From contig NZBF01000008.1 of NCBI GenBank assembly GCA_002687775.1, positions 1-13,263 of the forward strand: a DNA stretch of 13,263 nucleotides, written 5' to 3'. Below, piece by piece: positions 6,513 through 13,263 of the stretch (its first letter is position 1; each line of letters opens with the position of its first letter). This DNA is from Nanobdellota archaeon. GTDB taxonomy: Archaea > Nanoarchaeota > Nanoarchaeia > Woesearchaeales > GW2011-AR9. Made by a program: the position numbers and the translations under genes. The notes below the pieces were generated by a model. That model saw only the letters and a list, made by a program, of their open reading frames with translations. It was not told the origin of the DNA and did no database searches.

Positions 6513-6935
6513 TTATCCCGTACTCCCAAACCCGCCACGATCGTTCGTGGACATATCATCAACTTCCATCCATTTACATTTATCAATGCGTACAAAAGAA
6601 GCTTGACCAAGTCGTTCACCGCGTTCAATAAAAACAGAATGTTGGTTGAAATTAAAGAATTGTAATTGAATTTCATCAGTTTCCCCGCAGAAATCTTGGT
6701 CAATGAAACCAACTGTACAGAGTAATCCTTTCTTTCTTGGAGTGCTTGACCTATCTTTTAATAGCAACATATAACCTGGTGGTATTTCAATAACGACATT
6801 GACAGGTACCCTCCCTATAGTTTGCGACGCTATTTCAACAGTTTCACGCGCTAGAACATCAAATGCCACCGCTCCAGAAGTTTTATACTCCGGAAGAGGT
6901 AATGATTTATCCACTCTCTTTATTTTTACATGCAT
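6513..6935 (-). CDS. dut: Trimeric dUTP diphosphatase (dUTPase)
   Basis: Hydrolyses dUTP to dUMP and pyrophosphate, keeping uracil out of DNA and feeding dTMP synthesis. All five motifs of the homotrimeric all-beta family are present in 140 residues: motif I GAVAFDV (21-27, with the metal-coordinating Asp), motif II RSS (62-64), motif III GFIDQDFCGE (76-85), motif IV GERLGQASFVRI (106-117) and the glycine-rich motif V NDRGGFGSTG (131-140) at the extreme C-terminus, which folds over the neighbour's active site. Phe replaces the common Tyr in motif III's DY. It is the first gene of a two-gene operon with the Prs-like gene, the stop and next start being contiguous. A TATA-like box 25 nt upstream and no GGTG site suggest a leaderless transcript. 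Confidence 0.95.
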   Translation of the reverse strand: MHVKIKRVDKSLPLPEYKTSGAVAFDVLARETVEIASQTIGRVPVNVVIEIPPGYMLLLKDRSSTPRKKGLLCTVGFIDQDFCGETDEIQLQFFNFNQHSVFIERGERLGQASFVRIDKCKWMEVDDMSTNDRGGFGSTG

Positions 6936-6955
6936 AGAGTGAGGAATAAGAATCT

Positions 6956-6963
6956 CTTTTTAA
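6956..6963 (-). promoter_or_regulatory. TATA-like box for the dut-prs operon
   Basis: On the minus strand this reads TTAAAAAG within the 45-bp gap between trmI and dut, centred about 25 nt before the dut ATG. The spacing supports a leaderless start. Confidence 0.45.
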
Positions 6964-6980
6964 CCATTGTTGTTTTCTAA

Positions 6981-7703
6981 TTATACCTTTCTACATAATG
7001 TTAAGAATGCAGTATGGCCAAGCATTGAGAAATCCGGTCTCATGATATTCCTCTTAATTATCCATTCTCTCTGCAATGTTTCAGTTGTTTTTAGAACAAT
7101 TACATCGTGCTTTGCCGCTTCTTTGATAAATAAATCAACTTGCGTTAATGAAGGCAGATAAACAACAAGAAACCCACCATTTTTCAAAGATTTCAAATGT
7201 TTCAACACATGATGTGGTTCAGGAACGTCAAGAATGATAACATCCAAATCTTTCTCAGTTATCCCATCATAGACATCTTTATTCTTTATAGTTAAATTCT
7301 TTATTTCCAATGTTTTCTTATTATGCTCAGCAATCTTGATATTCTTCTCATTTGTTTCATAACTCACAACTTTCTTTACAATACCAGCAAGAAAACAAGC
7401 AAGTGCACCGGAACCTGTTCCTGCATCAAGCACAACTGAATCTTTATTCAATCCAGTTTCAGTAATAATCAATCCAATATCTTTGTTAGTAATTATTTGA
7501 GGTCCACGTTTGATTTTATCGAGAACATCTCTTCTTGTTGGATTCAGTTTCTTAAATTCATGACCAGTGTTAGAAGTAATAATTACTTTCTTTGATTGTA
7601 AATCTTTTGCAGTAAGAAATCCATGTTTAGTGTGGAAATCTCTTGAAATGTCATTTACATAGTACTGCTTTCCTTCTTCGTCAAAAAGAATAGTTTGGAT
7701 CAT
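6981..7703 (-). CDS. trmI: tRNA (adenine-N1)-methyltransferase, TrmI type
   Basis: An AdoMet-dependent class I methyltransferase that makes N1-methyladenosine in the T-loop of tRNA (position 58, and 57 in many archaea). The 240 residues are close to the usual archaeal length. A small beta-rich N-terminal domain (1-65) precedes the Rossmann core. Motif I is VVLDAGTGSGALACFLA (90-106), followed by the acidic AdoMet-ribose site SYETNEKN (114-121), and LDVPEPHHVL (158-167) at the catalytic motif IV. The C-terminal REWIIKRNIMRP and GHTAFLTLCRK (about 212-239) is the characteristic TrmI/Trm61 ending. In archaea the enzyme is a homotetramer. It is transcribed from its own TATA-like box and lies in the same direction as dut. 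Confidence 0.92.
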   Translation of the reverse strand: MIQTILFDEEGKQYYVNDISRDFHTKHGFLTAKDLQSKKVIITSNTGHEFKKLNPTRRDVLDKIKRGPQIITNKDIGLIITETGLNKDSVVLDAGTGSGALACFLAGIVKKVVSYETNEKNIKIAEHNKKTLEIKNLTIKNKDVYDGITEKDLDVIILDVPEPHHVLKHLKSLKNGGFLVVYLPSLTQVDLFIKEAAKHDVIVLKTTETLQREWIIKRNIMRPDFSMLGHTAFLTLCRKV

Positions 7704-7725
7704 AAGTAAAAGAAAGTGTTTTTTG

Positions 7726-7734
7726 TTTTAAATG
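7726..7734 (-). promoter_or_regulatory. TATA-like box for trmI
   Basis: On the minus strand this reads CATTTAAAA, centred about 27 nt before the ATG at 7703. No ribosome-binding motif lies between, consistent with a leaderless mRNA. It sits just past the T-rich terminator of the surface-protein operon. Confidence 0.5.
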
Positions 7735-7737
7735 TTA

Positions 7738-7760
7738 TTAAAAAAATAAAAAAGAAAGAG
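7738..7760 (-). terminator. T-rich terminator of the surface-protein operon
   Basis: Just after the stop of the large surface protein, the minus strand runs into CTCTTTC followed by runs of six and seven T interrupted by one A. Consecutive oligo-T tracts are the common intrinsic terminator in archaea. It separates the operon from trmI, whose TATA-like box follows directly. Confidence 0.6.
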
Positions 7761-7763
7761 GAA

Positions 7764-10700
7764 TTATTTCCTCTTAATCATCATAACCACAACGCCCATC
7801 AGAACAGCGAAGAGTGTTAAGAATACTAACATTCCTAAGAGGATCATGTATCCGTCAGTTTCCCTGAATGATGATTCAATGACAGTCGTTGGTGCCACAG
7901 CTGAACCGGTTAACCTATCTAACTGTGCTATAGTATCAGATGCACTTACACTTGTTGTTGTTGATCCAGTTGAAGCTGTTAAACACGGATTGACAGTTAC
8001 TTCTAATTGCTCAGAATCTTCCAACTGATCATCTCGGAATACTTCAACGAGAACATTATGTGTTCCAACAGCAGCATCTGCAAGGTTTAACGTGAAACCG
8101 ATTCGTCGATAATTATCACTATCGGAATACTTGTCAATGTCAATGTTAACTCGTTCCTGGTCAACTCCTAATGATGCACTGCTTACTTTATAGGTGACAT
8201 CATCTTCGTCACTTTCCCCAATGTTTGTTGCTTCAACATATAATGTTGGTTGTAAGTTACAACTAAGTGTACTTGGGAATGTGGTATCACTAATTATCAA
8301 TTCGTGAGTTTCACGATCAACATCTACTTGCCTACTAAATGATGCTTTATGTAATGCACCGTTTGTATCAGTTCCCTCAACTTCAACTTGCAATACATAA
8401 TTGTCATCATCTAAATCTACTGGAAGATCAAATGTGAAATCTTCTTCGTTATCTTTGTTGACTTTCAAATCGAATTCGTCAGATGTTTGATCTAAATTTT
8501 CATTGTCGTCAATGTCGTGAAGTGTTACTTCAATTGAAATGTCTTCAATTTCAAGATTGAAAATGTTTTTTACTTTTACTTTTACTTCATTTTCTTCCCC
8601 TGCTTTGAACTTTCCACTGACCTTATCGTCAACTTCGACCTGACTTATTTCAAGTCCAGTTCTTACATTCACAAAAAATTGCGTAATGATAGCAGTGTCT
8701 TGATCACTTGCAACCGTAATGTCGCCAATGTCAAACAATCCACCATTAGCATTTGTTGGAAGTTGAGCAGTTACCTGCACATTCATTGAAGCTCCAGGTG
8801 CTAAAGATGCCAAAGCGTTTGGTGTGAATACTACTTGGTATTCAGCAGCTGCATTACTCGTAATTCTTAGATTTGTTAATGAATCAGTTGATCCATCATT
8901 GGTTACGCTGAAATTAGCTTGAACGGCAGTATTTCTATTTCCCACTGGAAATTCTACACGAGTAGGCAATTGTACACCAGCAGGTGCCTGGTTCACTACT
9001 TTATATGTTGAAAATCCTGGTACTGTAAAGACAACTACGCCGTTACTGTTTGAAACAAGTGTACATTCTGCACAATCTTGATTCACTGCGTTTGCATCTG
9101 TTGTAAATGCATCAGACTTTTTGAACAATGGTGTGTTCACATTAGTATTCAATGTAATTGTTGCCGGAGCATTTAATGGCTGAGCATTCGCGGAATTGAT
9201 TGCTACCAATCCATTTTGAATAATTACTTCAGCGTCCAAGTCAATAGCTTTGTTTAAATTCATTGCTTGGGTGAACTGAATTTTTCCATGTGCATTTTCA
9301 ATGAAAAAGTTTTCAAAAGTTGCTAATGCCTGATCATCTAATGCTGACAAATCAGGAATAGTAAATTGAGTTGTTGTTGGTCTATCGGTAATTGATACTG
9401 TCCACGAGTGTTCAACAAGAGTTCCATCTTGTGCTTCCACTTGCACTTTAACTGTGTGCACTCCTGGTCCTGGGTTTGCTCCTGGTTGCGGGAAATCAAA
9501 TACTAATCCGTTAACATTTTGATTGATATCGTTTACAAACCACCGTTGTGCTAAGACATTTTCAGGAGTGTTAACATCAATAGAAAATTGCTGTGAATCA
9601 GTTTCACTCATTGTTATTGAATTTGATACTGGTTGCGCGTTACTTAACGTAATGCCACAATCGTCAACGTTCACTGATGCGATGGCTGTATCGTATACAA
9701 TACTTGGGAATAATGTTCGGTAAGCTCTAATATTGTATGATTGTGTTCCAGATACGGTGCTGAAATCAAAATCTACCGTTATACCAATTTGGTCATCAGG
9801 TAGAATAGCGGATTCTTGTTTCAGGAAGAAACTTTCCGTACCCACTAATTCGTTTCCAATAGATACTTCGATGGTAACCGGTTCAATGTCTAATCCCGTG
9901 TTAGTTAATCCAACATTTAATGTTTGAACATTCTGTTTCTCTTGACAACTTACTTCGTTATCATCAAATGCTGCTAAGAAAATGTGTACTTCATGTGAGC
10001 TTTGTTCAATTTTCAAATTGAATGATAAATCAGATTCGTAACTATGAGATGGAACATCTTGATCATCACCAGATAGTTCGAATTTTGTTAAGTACTCACC
10101 ATCTACAATATCAAATGGCAATTGATAATCAAATGTTAATACGTCTGACTGACTAGCTGTTAAAGATCTATCGCTGACAAGTCCTCCATTAAGTTCAATG
10201 AAATTGTTCAATTCAGCACTTGCCGGAAAATCCGTTGTAGCTGCCTGAGATTCTGTGTCGAGTACAACATTTTCAATGTTCGGATCAACGTCGTCACGTT
10301 GTATGATTTCATGACTTTGATTTGTGAATTTGTTAGTCATGGTTACTTCAAAAGTTAATACGTCACCTGGTTTGAATGCTGCAGTAGTGTTACCCTCTTC
10401 ATATTCTACTAAAGCTTGACCAGATAAACCAATACGTAATCTGCTAACATCAAGAACGGGAAGAACAATAACGTCAAAATCTTCAGTAGTTCCTGATCCT
10501 ATAGCGTTACCATTACCATCCACGTCAGTTGCACGGACAGTAATTCCCTGTTCATCTCCTTGACCTGCTTGAGGAACCCAGCTGATTAAACCAGTGGAAG
10601 AATTTATTTCCATGTCTGGTACACCTGCGTTATTTTCTAATTGATATGTGATATTATCACCATCAGCGTCTGCTGCTTCTACTTGGAATGTTCCTAACAT

Positions 10701-10817
10701 TCCTTCATTAAATGTAATAGAATCGATTGCTGTAACAGTTGGATCAGCTGCTAAAGCTGTACTAATTGTTGCTAAGAATAGTAATACCGCTAAGATACCT
10801 ATGCTTTTGAATTTCAT
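7764..10817 (-). CDS. Large secreted, membrane-anchored surface protein with repeated Ig-like modules
   Basis: A 1017-residue type I membrane protein, probably exposed on the cell surface. A signal peptide spans residues 1-23 (likely cleavage after ALA). Residues about 24-120 look like a cadherin/putative-Ig domain (ADADGDNITYQL, STGLISWVPQAGQGDEQGIT). A two-domain module follows at about 125-387, a middle region at 388-610 containing CAEC (582-585) and FTVPGFSTYKV (597-607), another beta-rich domain at 611-720, and a second copy of the module at about 722-945. Each module's second domain is bounded by two cysteines (291/387 and 853/945). A Ser/Thr linker, LTGSAV (969-974), a hydrophobic helix (about 990-1013) and KRK complete the C-terminus. 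Acidic stretches such as HDIDDNENLD may bind Ca2+ (inference). It is the second gene of an operon with a paralogue 15 bp upstream. No catalytic site is visible; an S-layer or adhesin role is plausible. Confidence 0.85.
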   Translation of the reverse strand: MKFKSIGILAVLLFLATISTALAADPTVTAIDSITFNEGMLGTFQVEAADADGDNITYQLENNAGVPDMEINSSTGLISWVPQAGQGDEQGITVRATDVDGNGNAIGSGTTEDFDVIVLPVLDVSRLRIGLSGQALVEYEEGNTTAAFKPGDVLTFEVTMTNKFTNQSHEIIQRDDVDPNIENVVLDTESQAATTDFPASAELNNFIELNGGLVSDRSLTASQSDVLTFDYQLPFDIVDGEYLTKFELSGDDQDVPSHSYESDLSFNLKIEQSSHEVHIFLAAFDDNEVSCQEKQNVQTLNVGLTNTGLDIEPVTIEVSIGNELVGTESFFLKQESAILPDDQIGITVDFDFSTVSGTQSYNIRAYRTLFPSIVYDTAIASVNVDDCGITLSNAQPVSNSITMSETDSQQFSIDVNTPENVLAQRWFVNDINQNVNGLVFDFPQPGANPGPGVHTVKVQVEAQDGTLVEHSWTVSITDRPTTTQFTIPDLSALDDQALATFENFFIENAHGKIQFTQAMNLNKAIDLDAEVIIQNGLVAINSANAQPLNAPATITLNTNVNTPLFKKSDAFTTDANAVNQDCAECTLVSNSNGVVVFTVPGFSTYKVVNQAPAGVQLPTRVEFPVGNRNTAVQANFSVTNDGSTDSLTNLRITSNAAAEYQVVFTPNALASLAPGASMNVQVTAQLPTNANGGLFDIGDITVASDQDTAIITQFFVNVRTGLEISQVEVDDKVSGKFKAGEENEVKVKVKNIFNLEIEDISIEVTLHDIDDNENLDQTSDEFDLKVNKDNEEDFTFDLPVDLDDDNYVLQVEVEGTDTNGALHKASFSRQVDVDRETHELIISDTTFPSTLSCNLQPTLYVEATNIGESDEDDVTYKVSSASLGVDQERVNIDIDKYSDSDNYRRIGFTLNLADAAVGTHNVLVEVFRDDQLEDSEQLEVTVNPCLTASTGSTTTSVSASDTIAQLDRLTGSAVAPTTVIESSFRETDGYMILLGMLVFLTLFAVLMGVVVMMIKRK

Positions 10818-10832
10818 GTTTTTGTTCCCCCG

Positions 10833-12182
10833 TTATCGTCTGAATAATGCTACTGTCATACCAAAAATGGCTAATAATACTACAATATTTGCAGTAAGTA
10901 ATAATACAATAAATCGTGATGATTCAGTGAATGGAATTTCTACTGAATTAACTGATGCGCCAGTGAAGACATTTCGAATTGTTTCTGACACACCACTGGT
11001 ATTGTCTTCATTATTATTTGCAACTTGCTCTACAACTTGTTCTACCACAACTTCTTCTTCAATTGGAAGAGTTCCACAACTTGTTTTTGTTAATGTAACA
11101 TCTTTCCTGTTTAATAGTTCGTCAAGATCTCTATATGCTTGTACTCGTAATGTGTACTCTCCATTTGCCAAATTTTCTGGAATGTCGAAAAGGAATGATT
11201 TTGAATATTCATTATCATCATTATTAATATTCTTATTCAAGAAAATATCTTGTTGGTCAACATTTATTCCTAATTGTTCATTGACAATGGTTAATCGACC
11301 ATTTGCTTGACTTCGTGAACCAATATTTTTTAATCGTACTGTAATGCTAGCATCCAAATCACAACTAATGGAAAGCTGTGAAAGATCAGCTTTAGTTATT
11401 AGAACAGAGTCCCGTTCTTTTTCCACTTCCAACGTGATTTCCCAATTAACTTCGTGTTCAGCGTCATTATCATCAGTTCCCTTAACTTTTATTTCTACAG
11501 TATAATCATCTTCATCAACATCGAAAGGTACAGTGAACGTGACTGTTTCAGATTGTGTATCGGTTGCCTGTAAATCAAATTCAATAGTTTCTTCCAAATC
11601 GTCACCATCATCAATATCCTTGATGGTTACTTCCAATTCAACGTCGTCAATGTCAACATCCTTATCGGATGAGAATGTATTTTTTATTTCAAAATCTAAC
11701 GTTACTGTATCACCTGGTCTTGCTTCTTTACTTATCTTATCACTATTTTGAACATTGGAATCACTTTCTGATGCTACTGTGATGTCAAGATCTTTGATTT
11801 CTAACTCTGAACCAGTTTGCAGATTGATTGGCTTTTGAACAGTTTGAGCTCCATAAGTTCCTTTTACTTGTCCAATTTCAACTGTTCCAGAATCTTGATC
11901 TTCAGGAATTTTGATACTAACAGTTACTGTTGCTGTGCTATTTGCGTCAACGACAACAGGATTTGCTGAGAAAGAAGCTTGATGTTTAGCATCAACGTTC
12001 AAGAATTCTAATGCAACACTTTGATTAGTTGCTTCAGTACTTGTAAAAGTAATTTGTTGAGTTACGGTAACATCTCTTTGTTGATTTTCTCCACCCAAAT
12101 TAATGTCAGACATATCTACTTGTGCAGAAGCACTAAGTGTAAAAAGAGCTGCGAGAAATATTAATACGAGTAGTTTTTTCAT
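10833..12182 (-). CDS. Smaller secreted, membrane-anchored surface protein, paralogue of the downstream one
   Basis: A 449-residue predicted extracellular protein with a signal peptide at 1-20 (cleavage after SASA) and a C-terminal membrane helix (about 423-446) ending RR. Residues about 21-125 form a beta-rich domain. Residues about 128-370 repeat the module found twice in the downstream protein: VELEVTIKDIDDGDDLEETI (181-200) corresponds to IEVTLHDIDDNENLDQ there, FTVPFDVDEDDYTVEIKVKGTD (216-237) to FDLPVDLDDDNYVLQVEVEGTD, and cysteines 274 and 369 bound the second domain. Next come an acidic, Val/Glu-rich linker (373-395), FTGASV (406-411) and the anchor. A TATA box and a leader with a GGTGAT site precede it, unlike the leaderless genes nearby, which may mean stronger or differently controlled translation. 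The 15-bp gap to the next gene indicates one operon. Function is unknown beyond surface location. Confidence 0.85.
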   Translation of the reverse strand: MKKLLVLIFLAALFTLSASAQVDMSDINLGGENQQRDVTVTQQITFTSTEATNQSVALEFLNVDAKHQASFSANPVVVDANSTATVTVSIKIPEDQDSGTVEIGQVKGTYGAQTVQKPINLQTGSELEIKDLDITVASESDSNVQNSDKISKEARPGDTVTLDFEIKNTFSSDKDVDIDDVELEVTIKDIDDGDDLEETIEFDLQATDTQSETVTFTVPFDVDEDDYTVEIKVKGTDDNDAEHEVNWEITLEVEKERDSVLITKADLSQLSISCDLDASITVRLKNIGSRSQANGRLTIVNEQLGINVDQQDIFLNKNINNDDNEYSKSFLFDIPENLANGEYTLRVQAYRDLDELLNRKDVTLTKTSCGTLPIEEEVVVEQVVEQVANNNEDNTSGVSETIRNVFTGASVNSVEIPFTESSRFIVLLLTANIVVLLAIFGMTVALFRR

Positions 12183-12296
12183 CGTTTATCTACCCATCAC
12201 CATTTGTTTCTATTTCTAAGTAGTCATTTAATTTATAAAGATTTATAGTCTGGAGTATATAAGTTAATGAGTTGTAGACATGCAGAAGCAAAATTG
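12183..12296 (-). promoter_or_regulatory. Promoter and leader of the surface-protein operon
   Basis: Read on the minus strand, this 114-bp gap has CTTTATAAAT (12231-12240) as the best TATA box. Transcription would then start near 12210, giving a leader of about 28 nt. Within it lies GGTGAT (12196-12201), complementary to the archaeal 16S 3' end, 13 nt before the ATG, which is a rather long spacing. Further TATA-like stretches occur at 12241-12247 and 12256-12262. I see no strong hairpin or riboswitch-like structure. Confidence 0.5.
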
Positions 12297-12809
12297 CTAC
12301 TTACTTCCCATATAGAACATCTTTTCCACAGAAACGTCAGAATCGTTGAACCCTGGTGCAGGTTGACGTGGTGATTGAGGGACTGCTTGTTGAGGTACAG
12401 GTTGCTCAACTTTAGGCGTCTCAGGTTCTAATGATTGCTGAGTCTCAACTTTAGGCTGTACGACTTCCTGAGTAGGAGGATTCATTTGACTAACCTGCTT
12501 CCGCAAGTCGTTCATTTGTTCTTCCATTCTCTGCATCTTTTCTTGAAAATCTCGAATCGTTTTTGTCAAAAATTCAGAATTGCGTGACATGATGTCACTA
12601 ATAGTTTGTTGGTTAAGATGCACTGTTGGTTTTTCTGTTTCTTCTACTTTTGGCTCAGTTACTTCCATTTGATCTTTCAATGAAGAATAATCTTTCTTTT
12701 CAAGTAAACTTTCTGCTTGTTTCACAGCTTCATCTTTAGAAGTTGCCAGACCTTGCTTCATTAAATCAAGCGCTAGAGTGTTAATTTTCTGTATCTGTTG
12801 AACATCCAT
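12297..12809 (-). CDS. Hypothetical coiled-coil protein with Pro/Gln-rich linker and short C-terminal motif
   Basis: I do not recognise a named family. The 170-residue product, from ATG 12807-12809 (a TTG one codon upstream is also open), has no signal peptide or membrane segment. Residues about 3-40 are helical and amphipathic (IQKINTLALDLMKQG, then KDEAVKQAESLLEKKD). An acidic spacer follows, then a coiled coil at about 75-110 (FLTKTIRDFQEKMQRMEEQM, NDLRKQV). Residues about 111-155 are a disordered Pro/Gln/Glu linker. The last residues, DVSVEKMFYMGSK, are hydrophobic and ordered-looking after the linker, which suggests a short docking peptide. It may oligomerise and tether a partner (inference). 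The TATA-like box 27 nt upstream suggests a leaderless start. It lies upstream of the surface operon on the same strand, separated by that operon's own promoter. Confidence 0.75.
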   Translation of the reverse strand: MDVQQIQKINTLALDLMKQGLATSKDEAVKQAESLLEKKDYSSLKDQMEVTEPKVEETEKPTVHLNQQTISDIMSRNSEFLTKTIRDFQEKMQRMEEQMNDLRKQVSQMNPPTQEVVQPKVETQQSLEPETPKVEQPVPQQAVPQSPRQPAPGFNDSDVSVEKMFYMGSK

Positions 12810-12830
12810 CAAGAAGCAGAATTTAGTACT

Positions 12831-12840
12831 GGTATTTATG
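12831..12840 (-). promoter_or_regulatory. TATA-like box for the coiled-coil gene
   Basis: On the minus strand this reads CATAAATACC, centred about 27 nt before the ATG at 12809. No ribosome-binding motif lies between, so the mRNA is probably leaderless. Confidence 0.45.
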
Positions 12841-12885
12841 CTTTTCGACTATTGAGATACTTAAGGTACTATAATTGGTAAGTTG

Positions 12886-13263
12886 TCATTCCGTTGCCTG
12901 CTCCCCAATCTGTTCAGGATTCGTACCCCATCCATCAAATTCTGAATCGTGGTCAAAACCCAAATCACACATATCCGAAATCCATTTCTCTACCGTTTTT
13001 GAGTGCATTTGTATTTTTTTAGTCCAACCAGTCACTATATATGCATTATTGCTCTTCGCAGCGAGACCAAATTGGGATGAGTAACCTAGCTTACTCTGTA
13101 GTTCATTTGATAGTTTTTTAGCCTTTTCTTCTGAATCTGTGTAGAAGAAATATTCTAACTTCAGTTTAGACTTTTCATTTATGCCGTATTCTCGTAGCTT
13201 TTTAAGTGTACCTTTTGACATTGATAATTGATTTTTTTTACCAGATTTGTGTTTTTCTTCTGA
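12886..13263 (-). CDS. RraB-like protein, possibly continuing beyond the window
   Basis: The C-terminal 92 or so residues match the RraB (regulator of ribonuclease activity B) fold. The stretch LEYFFYTDSEEKAKKLSNEL (22-41 from ATG 13221) begins the domain, IVTGWTKKIQM (62-72) is the central part, and the ending MCDLGFDHDSEFDGWGT (84-100) is the family's best-conserved signature. In gamma-proteobacteria RraB binds and inhibits RNase E; I see no evidence for RNase E here, so the role in an archaeon is unknown. ATG 13219-13221 gives 111 residues, but the frame stays open to the right window edge (SEEKHKSGKKNQLS precedes that Met), and there is no TATA-like box at the leaderless distance from it. 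The true start may therefore be further upstream and the protein longer, perhaps with an N-terminal domain. It ends 77 bp before the coiled-coil gene, on the same strand. Confidence 0.7.
   Translation of the reverse strand, partial: SEEKHKSGKKNQLSMSKGTLKKLREYGINEKSKLKLEYFFYTDSEEKAKKLSNELQSKLGYSSQFGLAAKSNNAYIVTGWTKKIQMHSKTVEKWISDMCDLGFDHDSEFDGWGTNPEQIGEQATE

Noticed and set aside
10648..11310. A 220-codon plus-strand open frame across the junction of the two surface-protein genes.
   Set aside because: It lies antisense to two clear signal-peptide/membrane-anchor proteins, crosses their junction, and its translation is low-complexity Ser/Thr/Asn with no domain. It is a shadow frame.
12220..12280. 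GTAGTCA and TGTAGAC in the surface-operon promoter region, reminiscent of the Fic-flanking element.
   Set aside because: Only 7-bp matches in an AT-rich gap, in the wrong spacing and orientation for the 64-bp element.

Overview
The window looks like part of the chromosome of a small-genome, AT-rich archaeon, most plausibly a DPANN lineage of the Woesearchaeota/Pacearchaeota type; that placement is inference. The archaeal signs are an archaeal/eukaryotic-type ribosomal protein uS2, an archaeal AMP phosphorylase, an archaeal-type tRNA m1A methyltransferase, and TATA-like boxes centred 25-27 nt upstream of many start codons with no Shine-Dalgarno (leaderless layout). No rRNA, tRNA or CRISPR array is visible.

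Layout, left to right. (1) 1-1410, plus strand: the 3' end of rpsB, then a sugar-phosphate nucleotidyltransferase with a short left-handed beta-helix tail. (2) 1405-2466: a Fic-domain gene on the opposite strand, bracketed by two direct copies of a 64-bp element whose ends are inverted repeats (GTGACTACA...TGTAGTCAC). Copy A holds the stop codons of both the nucleotidyltransferase and Fic. Copy B holds the likely Fic promoter. This is the most unusual structure in the window. (3) 2510-5074, plus strand: a xylose-isomerase-like TIM-barrel protein, then AMP phosphorylase. (4) 5067-6935, minus strand: dUTPase followed with no gap by a long, divergent PRPP-synthetase homologue, whose 3' end overlaps the AMP phosphorylase end by 8 bp. 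(5) 6981-7703, minus strand: TrmI-type tRNA methyltransferase. (6) 7764-12182, minus strand: a two-gene operon of secreted, C-terminally membrane-anchored surface proteins that share a repeated two-domain module. (7) 12297-13263, minus strand: a small coiled-coil protein with a conserved-looking tail, and an RraB-like protein that may continue past the window edge.

Functionally, the centre is a nucleotide-metabolism neighbourhood: AMP phosphorylase makes ribose-1,5-bisphosphate and adenine from AMP, the Prs homologue would make PRPP, and dUTPase makes dUMP. The right-hand side is devoted to the cell surface. The Fic cassette breaks the plus-strand run between the nucleotidyltransferase and TIM-barrel genes and looks like an inserted or excisable module carrying a self-inhibited AMP-transferase-type enzyme.
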